DNA from: Desulfomicrobium macestii
GTDB lineage: Bacteria; Desulfobacterota; Desulfovibrionia; Desulfovibrionales; Desulfomicrobiaceae
NCBI RefSeq assembly: GCF_014873765.1
Contig: NZ_JADBGG010000002.1
Location: forward strand, 124,001-188,000
Direction of reading: 5' to 3'
Length of the DNA: 64,000 nucleotides
Shown: piece by piece, positions 32,137 through 39,180 of the stretch
How the letters are laid out: each line of letters opens with the position of its first letter
Numbering within the stretch: the stretch's first letter is position 1
The notes under the pieces: model-generated
What the model saw: only the letters and a program-made list of their open reading frames with translations
Told to the model about the DNA's origin: nothing
Databases searched by the model: none
Translations under genes and position numbers: made by a program

Positions 32137-33083
32137 GCGCGGCTGAATTGTGGGCGCAGATTCTGTGGCCTCTGTGCAAACTGATTGGCCTTGTTTCCGT
32201 GGGACTCTTTGTCGGCAACCTGATCGAGGCCATGCACTGGACCCGTTTCATGGCGCGTCTGGCCAATCCCTTGACCCGTATCGGGCGCATGTGCGAAATT
32301 TCCGCCGCCAGTTTTTCCGTGGCCTTTGTTTCCGGCGTCACGGCCAACACCATGCTGGCCGAAGCGTACGACCAGGGCCGACTGTCCCGCCGTGAACTCA
32401 TCCTCACCAATCTCTTCAACAGCTTGCCGACCTATTTCTTGCACCTGCCGAGCATGATCTTTATCACCGTGCCCATCCTCAAATCCGCAGCTGTGGTCTA
32501 TCTTGGCATCACAGTGGGGGCGGCGTTGCTGCGCACGGTTCTGATTCTTTTCATTGGCCGGATTCTGCTGACCGGGCTTGACCGCTGCCATGCCATGGAC
32601 ATGCCCGCCCAGGAAAAGCTCGTGGCGCGGCAGGTCTTGCAGAAGACCTGGAGTCGTTTCAGGCGACGCATCAAAAAGATCGTGATGATTACCGCGCCCA
32701 TTTATGTCGGTGTTCATTTCATGAACAAGCTTGGCATGTTTGCGGTCGTCGAGCATTTTCTGGCCGAGCACATGAGTGCCATGTCCTGGCTGCATCCCAA
32801 GGCCATGGGCATCATTGTCTTTCAGCTGGCCGCCGAGTTTTCGGCCGGCATGGCCGCCGCCGGCGCTCTGCTCGACGCCGGGTCCATGTCCGTGCGCGAC
32901 GTGGTCATCGCGCTCATTGTCGGGAACGTCCTGTCTTCACCCATGCGGGCCTTCCGGCATCAGTTTCCCTACTACGCAGGCATTTTCAGGCCGAAACTGG
33001 CCTTGGAACTCATCGTTTGCAGCCAGGGTTTTCGCGTGGCCAGCCTGATTTTCTGCGGAGCCGTGTATTATTGGATGAGTTGA
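32133..33083 (+). CDS. Gate/nucleoside-recognition-domain membrane protein
   Basis: A 316-aa polytopic inner-membrane protein. Segments such as SAASFSVAFVSGVTANTMLAEAYDQGRLSRRELILTNLFNSLPTYFLHLP and the C-terminal GNVLSSPMRAFRHQFPYYAGIF place it in the Gate-domain (nucleoside recognition) superfamily related to SpmA/SpmB and to the concentrative nucleoside transporter core. The substrate is unknown and a transport role is an inference. It overlaps the VanZ-like gene by 4 bases, so the two form one transcription unit. Confidence 0.82.
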   Translation: MSAAELWAQILWPLCKLIGLVSVGLFVGNLIEAMHWTRFMARLANPLTRIGRMCEISAASFSVAFVSGVTANTMLAEAYDQGRLSRRELILTNLFNSLPTYFLHLPSMIFITVPILKSAAVVYLGITVGAALLRTVLILFIGRILLTGLDRCHAMDMPAQEKLVARQVLQKTWSRFRRRIKKIVMITAPIYVGVHFMNKLGMFAVVEHFLAEHMSAMSWLHPKAMGIIVFQLAAEFSAGMAAAGALLDAGSMSVRDVVIALIVGNVLSSPMRAFRHQFPYYAGIFRPKLALELIVCSQGFRVASLIFCGAVYYWMS

Positions 33084-33163
33084 GGGGGGCGTTTCGTGAA
33101 GTCGGACCGGGGGGGGAATATATAAAAACCTGGAAAACACGGCTGATTTTGCGATACGCGGCC

Positions 33164-33330
33164 CGCTGGCGGCATGGCCTTGAGCCCCGCCGGAACTCCC
33201 TCACCGGCCTCGTAGAGTTGAATCGTTGCGTGCAGGACAGAAAATCCAGTCGGTACATTCGGCAACGATTCAACAAACGATGCCTGGCTCGGTCAGACAG
33301 CCGACGCGTCTCAAGGCCATGCCGCCAGCG
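33164..33330 (+). repeat. Structured palindromic repeat, copy B
   Basis: The outer arms, 33164-33184 and 33310-33330, are perfect complements over 21 bases (CGCTGGCGGCATGG and onwards). The inner stem GTTGAATCGTTG (33217-33228) pairs with CAACGATTCAAC (33263-33274). Between outer and inner stems lie the conserved cores GCCGGAACTCCCTCACCGGC and AACGATGCCTGGCTCGGTCA. Same orientation as the other copies. Confidence 0.85.
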
Positions 33331-33397
33331 GACCTTGAGACCTGTTGGAACGTTCTCGCTGGCCTCGGAGGGATGAAGCGTTGGGTGCAGGGCAAAA
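33331..33397 (+). repeat. Degenerate 5' half-copy of the structured repeat
   Basis: GACCTTGAGACCTGTTGGAA and the following CTCGCTGGCCTCGGAGGGATGAAGCGTTG resemble the 5' half of copy B in order and spacing, ending in a GTGCAGGGC that matches GTGCAGGAC. No 3' half follows. A matching half-copy lies behind copy C at about 33608-33670. Confidence 0.6.
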
Positions 33398-33440
33398 TAT
33401 AAAAATTTAAAAAACACGGCTGATTTTGCGATACGCGGCC

Positions 33441-33607
33441 CGCTGGCGACATGGCCTTGAGCCCCGCCGGAACTCCCTTACCGGCCTCGTAGAGTTGAAT
33501 CGTTGCGTGCAGGACAACAAATCCAGTCGGTACATTCGGCAACGATTCAACAAACGATGCCTGGCTCGGTCAGACAGCCGACGCGTCTCAAGGCCATGTC
33601 GCCAGCG
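33441..33607 (+). repeat. Structured palindromic repeat, copy C
   Basis: Same layout as copy B. The outer arms (33441-33461 and 33587-33607) are again perfect complements, but the 5' arm has GCGACATGG where B has GCGGCATGG and the 3' arm has CCATGTCGC where B has CCATGCCGC. One G-C pair has thus become an A-T pair by changes on both arms. Confidence 0.85.
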
Positions 33608-33736
33608 GACCTTGAGACTTGCAGGAACGTTATCGCTGGTTTCGGAGGGATGAAGCGCTGGGTGCAGGGCGGAGAATTCAGCCACTACATCCGGCGGTGA
33701 TCCGAGACGCGATGGATGACCGGCAAAATGAGAGCC

Positions 33737-33767
33737 AAAAAAAACCCGGAATTTCCGGGTTTTTTTT
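33737..33767. terminator. Bidirectional intrinsic terminator downstream of pnp
   Basis: AAAAAAAACCCGGAA pairs with TTCCGGGTTTTTTTT across 33737-33767. It serves pnp on the minus strand and anything reading through from the plus strand. Confidence 0.9.
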
Positions 33768-33775
33768 GATTTGAA

Positions 33776-35983
33776 TTAACGACGGCGTGGTCCACCGCGA
33801 TCTCCGCCTCGGTCTCCGCCGCGCGGGCGGTCGTTACGCGGGCGGTCGGAGCGGGGCTGAACCGGTTCGGGTTCTTCACCCAGTTCTTCCAGGATGATGG
33901 CCTTGCGGCTGAGCTTGATGCGCCCGGAAGGCTCGATGTCGATGACCCGGACGCGGATGGCGTCGCCTTCCTGAACCACATCCGTCACCACGTTGACCCG
34001 GTCGCGGGCAAGCTGGGAGATGTGGCACAGGCCCTCAAGTCCGGGCAGGATTTCGATGAACGCGCCGAAGTCCATGATCTTCTTGACGATTCCGTCGTAG
34101 TCCTTGTTCAGCTCGGCCTTCTGGTCGTAGTAGAGGACCATTTCCCGGGCCTTGGCCAGGGAGGTCGAATCCGGAGCGAAGATGGAGATCTTGCCCGAAT
34201 CGTCGATATCGATGTCGGCGCTCGTGGCTTCGCAGATGGCCTTGATGTTCTTGCCGCCGGGTCCGATGACTTCGCGGATCTTGTCCTGGGAGATGTGCAC
34301 GATGTCCATCTGCGGAGCAAACTTGGACAGCTCGCCTCTGGGCGCCGCGATGAGCGCTTCCATCTGGTCGAGGATGTGCACGCGTGCGTCCTTGGCCTGG
34401 TGCAGGGCTTTCTGCATGACTTCGGCCGGGATGCCCGCGATCTTGATGTCCATCTGGATGGAGGTCACGCCGTCACGGGAGCCCGCGACCTTGAAGTCCA
34501 TGTCGCCGAGGTGGTCTTCGTCACCGAGAATGTCGGTCAGGACCAGGTACTCGTCGCCTTCCTTGATGAGACCCATGGCGATGCCCGCAATGGGAGTCTT
34601 GATGGGCACGCCAGCGTCCATGAGCGCAAGGGTGCCGCCGCAGACGGAAGCCATGGAGGACGAGCCGTTCGATTCCATGATGTCGGAGACAACGCGGATG
34701 GTGAACGGGAACGCGTCCGGCGCGGGCAGGACGGGATTCAGGGCCCGTTCGGACAGGGCGCCATGGCCGATTTCGCGGCGTCCGGGAGCACGCAGCATGC
34801 GCGCTTCACCCACGCTGTACGGCGGGAAATTGTAGTGCATGAGGAAGCGTCTGGACGTGTCGCCGGCCAGGGTCTCTATGCGCTGCTCGTCGCGGGTGCT
34901 GCCAAGGGTGCATGTGCACAGGGCCTTGGTCTCGCCGCGCGTGAAGATGGCCGAGCCGTGGGTGCGGGGCAGAAAACCCACTTCCATGATCAGGGGGCGG
35001 ACCGTGGTCAGGTCGCGGCCGTCGATGCGGATCTTGTCCTTCATGATGCGCTGGCGGACGATCTTCTTTTCCAGCTTTTCCATGATCTCGCCGACACCCC
35101 TGACGCGTTCGGGTGTTTCGGCAAATCTGGCTGCCAGGGCTTCCATCAGATTCTGCTTGACCTTCTTCTTGGCATCGCGGCGATCCATCTTGCCGGGCAC
35201 TGCCAGGGCTTCGGTCAGGGGCGTGGTGGCGAGTTCGGCCACGACGGCAATCAGTTCCGCGTCCTCGGCCGGGGGAGTGACCGTGAACTTTTCTCTGCCA
35301 AGTTCCTTGCGCAGCTCTTCCTGAACATCAAGCAGGGGGCCGAGCTGGGCATGTCCCCAGGCCACGGCTTCGGTCATGATGTCCTCGGACAGGAACTGGG
35401 CCCCGCCTTCGACCATGACCACCGCGTCGCGCGAACCGGCCAGGATCATGTTCAACTGGCTTGTGGCGAGCTCGGATGCCGTGGGGTTCAAGAGGAACTG
35501 TCCGTCGCGGTAGCCGACGCGGATGGCCGCGATGGGTCCGGCAAAGGGGATCTCGGAGATGTGCAGGGCCGTGGAAGCGCCGAGCATGGCCAGGATGTCG
35601 GCGGAGCGCTCCTTGTCCGAGGAGATGACCGTGGCGATGACCTGGATCTCGTTGGTGCAGCCCTTGGGGAAGAGCGGACGGATGGGACGGTCCATGAGCC
35701 GGGAGGTCAGGGTCTCGTGTTCGCTGGGGCGGCCCACTTCGCGGCGGAAGTAGTTGCCGGGAACGCGGCCTGCGGAATAGAGCATTTCCTGATAGTTGCA
35801 GGTCAGGGGAAGAAAATCCACGACCCGGTCCAGGGCCTGATGGGTGGCCGTGACCAGAACGACGGTGTCGCCCCACTGCACGGTCACGGCGCCGCTGGCC
35901 TGGAGCGCGAGCTTGCCGTGTTCGATGATGATTTCACTGTCGCCCATAGGGATGGTGCGTCTGGTGGTCTGAAAAGCTGCCAT
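33776..35983 (-). CDS. pnp: Polyribonucleotide nucleotidyltransferase (PNPase)
   Basis: A 735-aa phosphorolytic 3'-5' exoribonuclease of the RNA degradosome type. Two RNase PH domains are seen: the first with [22 protein letters not shown] and [20 protein letters not shown], the second with [59 protein letters not shown] and [24 protein letters not shown] domain ([25 protein letters not shown]) and an S1 domain ([32 protein letters not shown]) follow, then an Arg/Gly-rich tail. The ATG at 35983 follows CGAGGCAAATC. It is the last gene of the rimP-nusA-infB-rpsO-pnp operon and has a long hairpin in its leader. Confidence 0.98.
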   Translation of the reverse strand: MAAFQTTRRTIPMGDSEIIIEHGKLALQASGAVTVQWGDTVVLVTATHQALDRVVDFLPLTCNYQEMLYSAGRVPGNYFRREVGRPSEHETLTSRLMDRPIRPLFPKGCTNEIQVIATVISSDKERSADILAMLGASTALHISEIPFAGPIAAIRVGYRDGQFLLNPTASELATSQLNMILAGSRDAVVMVEGGAQFLSEDIMTEAVAWGHAQLGPLLDVQEELRKELGREKFTVTPPAEDAELIAVVAELATTPLTEALAVPGKMDRRDAKKKVKQNLMEALAARFAETPERVRGVGEIMEKLEKKIVRQRIMKDKIRIDGRDLTTVRPLIMEVGFLPRTHGSAIFTRGETKALCTCTLGSTRDEQRIETLAGDTSRRFLMHYNFPPYSVGEARMLRAPGRREIGHGALSERALNPVLPAPDAFPFTIRVVSDIMESNGSSSMASVCGGTLALMDAGVPIKTPIAGIAMGLIKEGDEYLVLTDILGDEDHLGDMDFKVAGSRDGVTSIQMDIKIAGIPAEVMQKALHQAKDARVHILDQMEALIAAPRGELSKFAPQMDIVHISQDKIREVIGPGGKNIKAICEATSADIDIDDSGKISIFAPDSTSLAKAREMVLYYDQKAELNKDYDGIVKKIMDFGAFIEILPGLEGLCHISQLARDRVNVVTDVVQEGDAIRVRVIDIEPSGRIKLSRKAIILEELGEEPEPVQPRSDRPRNDRPRGGDRGGDRGGPRRR

Positions 35984-36031
35984 GATTTGCCTCGTGATGG
36001 TTTGGGCACTCCCTGTCGAGGGCAGCGGGCG

Positions 36032-36094
36032 GCGGGTTTGGTGTTTAGTGCATGGTTCAACCGGGGTTGGGCCATGCACTAAACACAAAACCGC
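36032..36094 (-). promoter_or_regulatory. Long leader hairpin in front of pnp, candidate RNase III processing site
   Basis: GTGTTTAGTGCATGG and CCATGCACTAAACAC are perfectly complementary over 15 bases. The stem extends outwards through GCGGGTTTG/CAAAACCGC with a few mismatches and inwards through CAACC/GGTTG, about 25 bp in all over 36032-36094. It lies between rpsO and pnp, about 50 bases before the pnp start. In E. coli a hairpin at this place is cut by RNase III and then used by PNPase to repress itself. Confidence 0.7.
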
Positions 36095-36125
36095 AGGCAT
36101 GTGATGCTGCCGGGAGCGCGGTTCA

Positions 36126-36158
36126 AAAAAAGGGCAGGCGGGACCATTGGTCCCGCCT
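36126..36158 (-). terminator. Intrinsic terminator downstream of rpsO
   Basis: AGGCGGGACCA and TGGTCCCGCCT pair perfectly across 36136-36158. Minus-strand transcripts then run into GCCC and a T7 run near 36132-36125. It probably ends part of the rpsO transcript while some reads through into pnp. Confidence 0.85.
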
Positions 36159-36167
36159 TAAAGCTGT

Positions 36168-36443
36168 CTACTTGCGCAGACCGAGTTTCGCGATCAGATC
36201 GCGGTAACGCTGAATGTCTTTGTTCTTCAGGTAATTCAGAAGCTGTCTGCGTTTGCCGACGAGCTTCAGCAGACCTGTGCGGGAATGGAAGTCCTTCTTG
36301 TGACCTTTGAAGTGGTCAGTGAGGTACGTAATCCGTTCGGTCAACAGGGCTACCTGTACTTCAGGAGACCCGGTATCAGTTTCGGTTTTGCCATATTCCT
36401 TTACAACTTCAGCCTTGCGTTCAGGGGTTAAGACCACAGCCAT
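36168..36443 (-). CDS. rpsO: 30S ribosomal protein S15 (uS15)
   Basis: A 91-aa primary rRNA-binding protein of the 30S platform. Sequence blocks are [62 protein letters not shown] and [17 protein letters not shown], all typical. It lies between truB and pnp, the conserved bacterial order. GGAGGATAT precedes the ATG at 36443. Confidence 0.98.
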   Translation of the reverse strand: MAVVLTPERKAEVVKEYGKTETDTGSPEVQVALLTERITYLTDHFKGHKKDFHSRTGLLKLVGKRRQLLNYLKNKDIQRYRDLIAKLGLRK

Positions 36444-36501
36444 ATCCTCCGGTTATCATGTTTCTTCCACCTGACCATATCCACTTTGCGAACCAGAGTT
36501 T

Positions 36502-37425
36502 TCAGGCTTGCCAAAGCCCGCGCAGGATGGCCCATGACAGGACTCCCGCGCGCATGCCCGCTTCCATCAGGGCCAGGGGGGCCCTTTCGGCGGAGAGCAT
36601 GAGAGCCCGGTCCCCTTCCTGGGCCGGATAATCGGGAAAAAGGCTCGTCGGCAGCCATGCCCCATTCTGCACGAGCGCGGCCTGTTCGTGACTGAGCACG
36701 AGCTTGGGCCAGTGGGGCAGGGCCTGGGTCATGGGCAGGACAAGCTCATGGAGCTGATCCTTGCTTTCCAGCACTTTTTCCAGATCATGTGCCTGGGCGA
36801 GGGTGAACGGGTGGCTTGCCTCCCGCTCCAGTTCGCTGAGCACCGCTCCGCACCCAAGTCGCATCCCCAGGCTGTGGGCCAGGGAGCGGATGTAGGTTCC
36901 CGCGGAACAGGTGACTCGAAAATCAAGACTCGGCAGCTCCATGGAGAGCAGCTGCGAATCGAAAATTGTTACATCCTTGACCTTGACCGGAACTTCCTGG
37001 CCGGCCCTGTGCAAGGCATACAGGGGCTTGCCCTGGTGCTTGGCCGCCGATACCGGGGGCACTTCCTGGCTGATGGTTCCCTTCCAGCCGAGCACCTCGG
37101 CCCGCACTGCATCGGGGTCCAGGTGCTCCCATGGCGCTTCGGCGAGAACCTTGCCTTGCGTATCGTAGCTGTCCGTGGTCTGTCCGAGGATCAGGCGCCC
37201 CCGGTAGGTCTTGCGGCCATCGACCAGATAGCCGGCCAGCTTGGTGCCCTGTCCGAGCAGGACCACCAGAACTCCCGTGGCCATGGGGTCGAGGGTACCG
37301 GCGTGCCCGATTTTTTTCTGCCCCAGGCGGCGCTTGATCTGATTCAGGCAATCCGCCGAAGTGGGACCTCCCGGTTTATGCAAAACCAGCACCCCGTCAA
37401 GTTGTTTCAGTGACGGTGCGCTCAT
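36502..37425 (-). CDS. truB: tRNA pseudouridine-55 synthase
   Basis: A 307-aa enzyme that makes the universal pseudouridine 55 in the T-loop of tRNAs. The catalytic Asp is in IGHAGTLDPMATGVLVVLLG near residue 46; GVLVLHKPGGPTSADCLNQIKRRL opens the protein, and TYRGRLILGQTTDSYDTQG and VTCSAGTYIRSLAHSLGMRLG complete the TruB motifs. A short C-terminal extension (PUA-like) is present. It overlaps the upstream nrnA gene by 4 bases. Confidence 0.97.
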   Translation of the reverse strand: MSAPSLKQLDGVLVLHKPGGPTSADCLNQIKRRLGQKKIGHAGTLDPMATGVLVVLLGQGTKLAGYLVDGRKTYRGRLILGQTTDSYDTQGKVLAEAPWEHLDPDAVRAEVLGWKGTISQEVPPVSAAKHQGKPLYALHRAGQEVPVKVKDVTIFDSQLLSMELPSLDFRVTCSAGTYIRSLAHSLGMRLGCGAVLSELEREASHPFTLAQAHDLEKVLESKDQLHELVLPMTQALPHWPKLVLSHEQAALVQNGAWLPTSLFPDYPAQEGDRALMLSAERAPLALMEAGMRAGVLSWAILRGLWQA

Positions 37426-38384
37426 GACTTGCCCAGCTCCTCGGTCACGGCCTGGATCATGGTCGCCTTGGCCTGCTCCATGTCCATGAGCAGGGTCCCG
37501 CCGGCGGCGTTGCGATGCCCGCCTCCGCCAAAGCGGAAGGCCACGGTTTGCACGTTGGTGCTGCTTTTGGAACGCAGCGAAAATTTGATGCCCTGTTCTT
37601 CCTCGCGCAGGCTGATGGCCACCTGTACCCCGTTTACGTAGAGGACGGTGTTGACCAGTCCTTCGGTATCCTCGGGGCCTGTTCCAGTCTGCTCGAAGAG
37701 TTCACGCGTAAAGCAGATGAGGCTGATCTGCCCGTCCGCGTACAGGCGGGCCTGTTGCAGGACAGTGCCGCGCATCTGAAGCTGGCTGAGCTTTCCGGTG
37801 GATTGCTTCTGTTCGTGGAAAGGTCCGGGCAAAAGGCCCAGGCGCAGGATTTCTGCGGCCATCTCCAGGGTTTCGGGTCGGGTGTTGTTGAAACAGAAGT
37901 CCCCGGTGTCGGAAATGAGCGCCAAATAGACATATTCGCCCAGCAGGCCCACCAGCGGGACTCCCAGCTTTCGGGCCAGCATGCCGACCATTTCGCCCAC
38001 CGATGACGCACGCTGTTCGACCCAATTCAGGGTGCCGAACATGGGATTGCCCAGGTGATGGTCGATGTTGAACACTTTCTTGGTCTTGAGCCACGGCGCG
38101 ATGAGTTCTCCGGCCCGTTCGGCGCTGCCGCAGTCCAGAACTATGAGGTTGTCCGGCTCTTCCTCGGGCAAACGGGTCAGGATCTCGCGTTTGGGCGTGA
38201 GCCATTCAAAGCGACGGGGGATGCCGGACTCGTTGAAGAGGACCACCTTCTTGCCCAGGGCGTCGAGAAGTTCTCCCATGGCCAGCATGGAGCCCAGGGC
38301 GTCGCCGTCCGGGGAAACGTGCGCGAGGACAAGAAAATTGTCCGCGTCCCGCAGTTGCTCAGCTATCTGTTTCAGGAGGGGCAT
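37422..38384 (-). CDS. nrnA: DHH/DHHA1 phosphoesterase, NrnA-type oligoribonuclease/pAp phosphatase
   Basis: A 320-aa DHH-family hydrolase. The metal-binding motifs are LAHVSPDGDALGS, VLDCGSAERAG and NIDHHLGNPMFG (the DHH motif), and the C-terminal DHHA1 domain ends in FGGGGHRNAAGGTL. NrnA homologues degrade short oligoribonucleotides and dephosphorylate pAp, which matters in sulfate-assimilating and sulfate-reducing bacteria. It overlaps truB by 4 bases and rbfA by 26 bases; its place between rbfA and truB is common in this lineage and in Firmicutes. GGGTGAGGTTC type start sites are not obvious, but the overlap gives coupling. Confidence 0.93.
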   Translation of the reverse strand: MPLLKQIAEQLRDADNFLVLAHVSPDGDALGSMLAMGELLDALGKKVVLFNESGIPRRFEWLTPKREILTRLPEEEPDNLIVLDCGSAERAGELIAPWLKTKKVFNIDHHLGNPMFGTLNWVEQRASSVGEMVGMLARKLGVPLVGLLGEYVYLALISDTGDFCFNNTRPETLEMAAEILRLGLLPGPFHEQKQSTGKLSQLQMRGTVLQQARLYADGQISLICFTRELFEQTGTGPEDTEGLVNTVLYVNGVQVAISLREEEQGIKFSLRSKSSTNVQTVAFRFGGGGHRNAAGGTLLMDMEQAKATMIQAVTEELGKS

Positions 38385-38703
38385 CGTACACCATGTCTTC
38401 GAGGAAGGTGTCCCACTTGAATCGCAGGTCCGGGATGCCGCGCAGGTTGAGCTCCTTGCTCAGCCGCGAACGCAGAAAACCCTTGGCATGGTAGAGCGCC
38501 TTGGTGATCTCGGGCTCTGCCGCGCGTCCGCGCAAGTGGGTGTAGAGGACCTCGGCAATGCTGAAATCCCGGTTCAGGCGCACTCCGGTGATGGTTACAA
38601 GGGCAAGGGTCGGGTCCTCGACCTCCTGAATCAGGAGCGAGGCCAGGACCTGCATGATCTGATCGCCCATCTGTATGGCGCGTCTCGAATTGCTTCTTTG
38701 CAT
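38359..38703 (-). CDS. rbfA: 30S ribosome-binding factor A
   Basis: A 114-aa KH-like factor for 16S rRNA maturation and cold adaptation. The family motifs RAIQMGDQIMQVLASLLIQEVEDPTLALVTITGVRLNRDFSIAEVLYT and the C-terminal DLRFKWDTFLED (usual PxLxFxxDxS) are present. It precedes nrnA-truB and follows infB and DUF503, the standard order. It overlaps nrnA by 26 bases. Confidence 0.95.
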   Translation of the reverse strand: MQRSNSRRAIQMGDQIMQVLASLLIQEVEDPTLALVTITGVRLNRDFSIAEVLYTHLRGRAAEPEITKALYHAKGFLRSRLSKELNLRGIPDLRFKWDTFLEDMVYDAPPETDS

Positions 38704-38709
38704 AAAAAA

Positions 38710-38997
38710 TCAGGCTCCAAATACGTCCATGTCGGCATGGACAAGCTCGTCGGCGGTGGAAGCTTCCACCATGGCCAGTACTTTGGACAGTCGGCTGTGT
38801 ACGTGCGCCGTATCGTTGGAGACCGTGACCACCCCGAGAACCAGGACCTGATGGGAATCCTGTGATTCGGTTTCGGCCACGGCAACATTGAAGGTGTTGC
38901 GCAGCTTCTGCTTCAGGCTGTTGGCGCTTTTTCGCTTTTCCTTCAAGGAAAAAACGCCGTGCAGGCGGAATTCCAGGCGCAGGGTGCCGATGATCAT
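38710..38997 (-). CDS. DUF503-family protein
   Basis: A 95-aa small protein. MIIGTLRLEFRLHGVFSLKEKR and KSANSLKQKLRNTFNVAVAET show the DUF503 pattern (LxxPxxxSLKEKRxxxxxL), and VVTVSNDTAHVHSRLSKVLAMVE follows. The family (YlxP) is found beside infB and rbfA in many bacteria, and a role in ribosome biogenesis or translation is inferred from that context. The start at 38997 is chosen to begin this conserved block. It ends 6 bases before rbfA. Confidence 0.9.
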   Translation of the reverse strand: MIIGTLRLEFRLHGVFSLKEKRKSANSLKQKLRNTFNVAVAETESQDSHQVLVLGVVTVSNDTAHVHSRLSKVLAMVEASTADELVHADMDVFGA

Positions 38998-39042
38998 GGC
39001 CGTGTACCGTTCGTAAATCCAACGTGCTGAAAAAAATGAACG

Positions 39043-39127
39043 GCATGGATTCCCGTCTGAGCAGGGATGACGCACCGGCCGTTCGCGTCACTTCCGTGTC
39101 ATTCCCGCGCAGGCGGGAATCCATGCC
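39043..39127. repeat. Inverted pair of REP-type elements
   Basis: CATGGATTCCCGTCTGAGCA (39043-39062), continuing to 39072, and GTCATTCCCGCGCAGGCGGG (39098-39117), continuing to 39127, are the same unit in opposite orientations about 25 bases apart, so the pair can fold into a large hairpin. The pair lies between infB and DUF503 in the middle of the operon. Confidence 0.75.
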
Positions 39128-39142
39128 TTTTGTTTCCGCTTT

Positions 39143-39168
39143 CTTGAGGACCGCAGCCGGTCCTCAAG
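39143..39168 (-). terminator. Hairpin directly after infB
   Basis: CTTGAGGACCG (39143-39153) pairs perfectly with CGGTCCTCAAG (39158-39168), loop CAGC, 12 bases after the infB stop. No T-run follows on the minus strand, so it is more likely an mRNA-end protector or partial terminator than a full stop within the operon. Confidence 0.6.
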
Positions 39169-39180
39169 GGGCGCCCGGCC

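Larger units (their letters stand above)
33121..33700 (+). repeat. Tandem duplication holding structured repeats B and C
   Basis: Two near-identical units with a 277-base period start at 33121 and 33398 (TATAAAAA..., CACGGCTGATTTTGCGATAC). Each contains one full palindromic element and a degenerate 5' half-copy behind it. The whole 690-base stretch between the Gate-domain gene and pnp has no convincing gene; several short open frames arise only from the repeats. Confidence 0.85.

Noticed and set aside
33010-33700. Several 65-135-residue open frames on both strands with recurring LSDRARHRL-type words
   Set aside because: They are translations of the structured repeats; the words recur only because the DNA repeats, and the frames lack ribosome-binding sites.
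34022-36082. A 686-residue open frame on the plus strand
   Set aside because: It is the exact reverse of pnp; GC-rich codon use in PNPase keeps the opposite frame open. No ribosome-binding site or domain.
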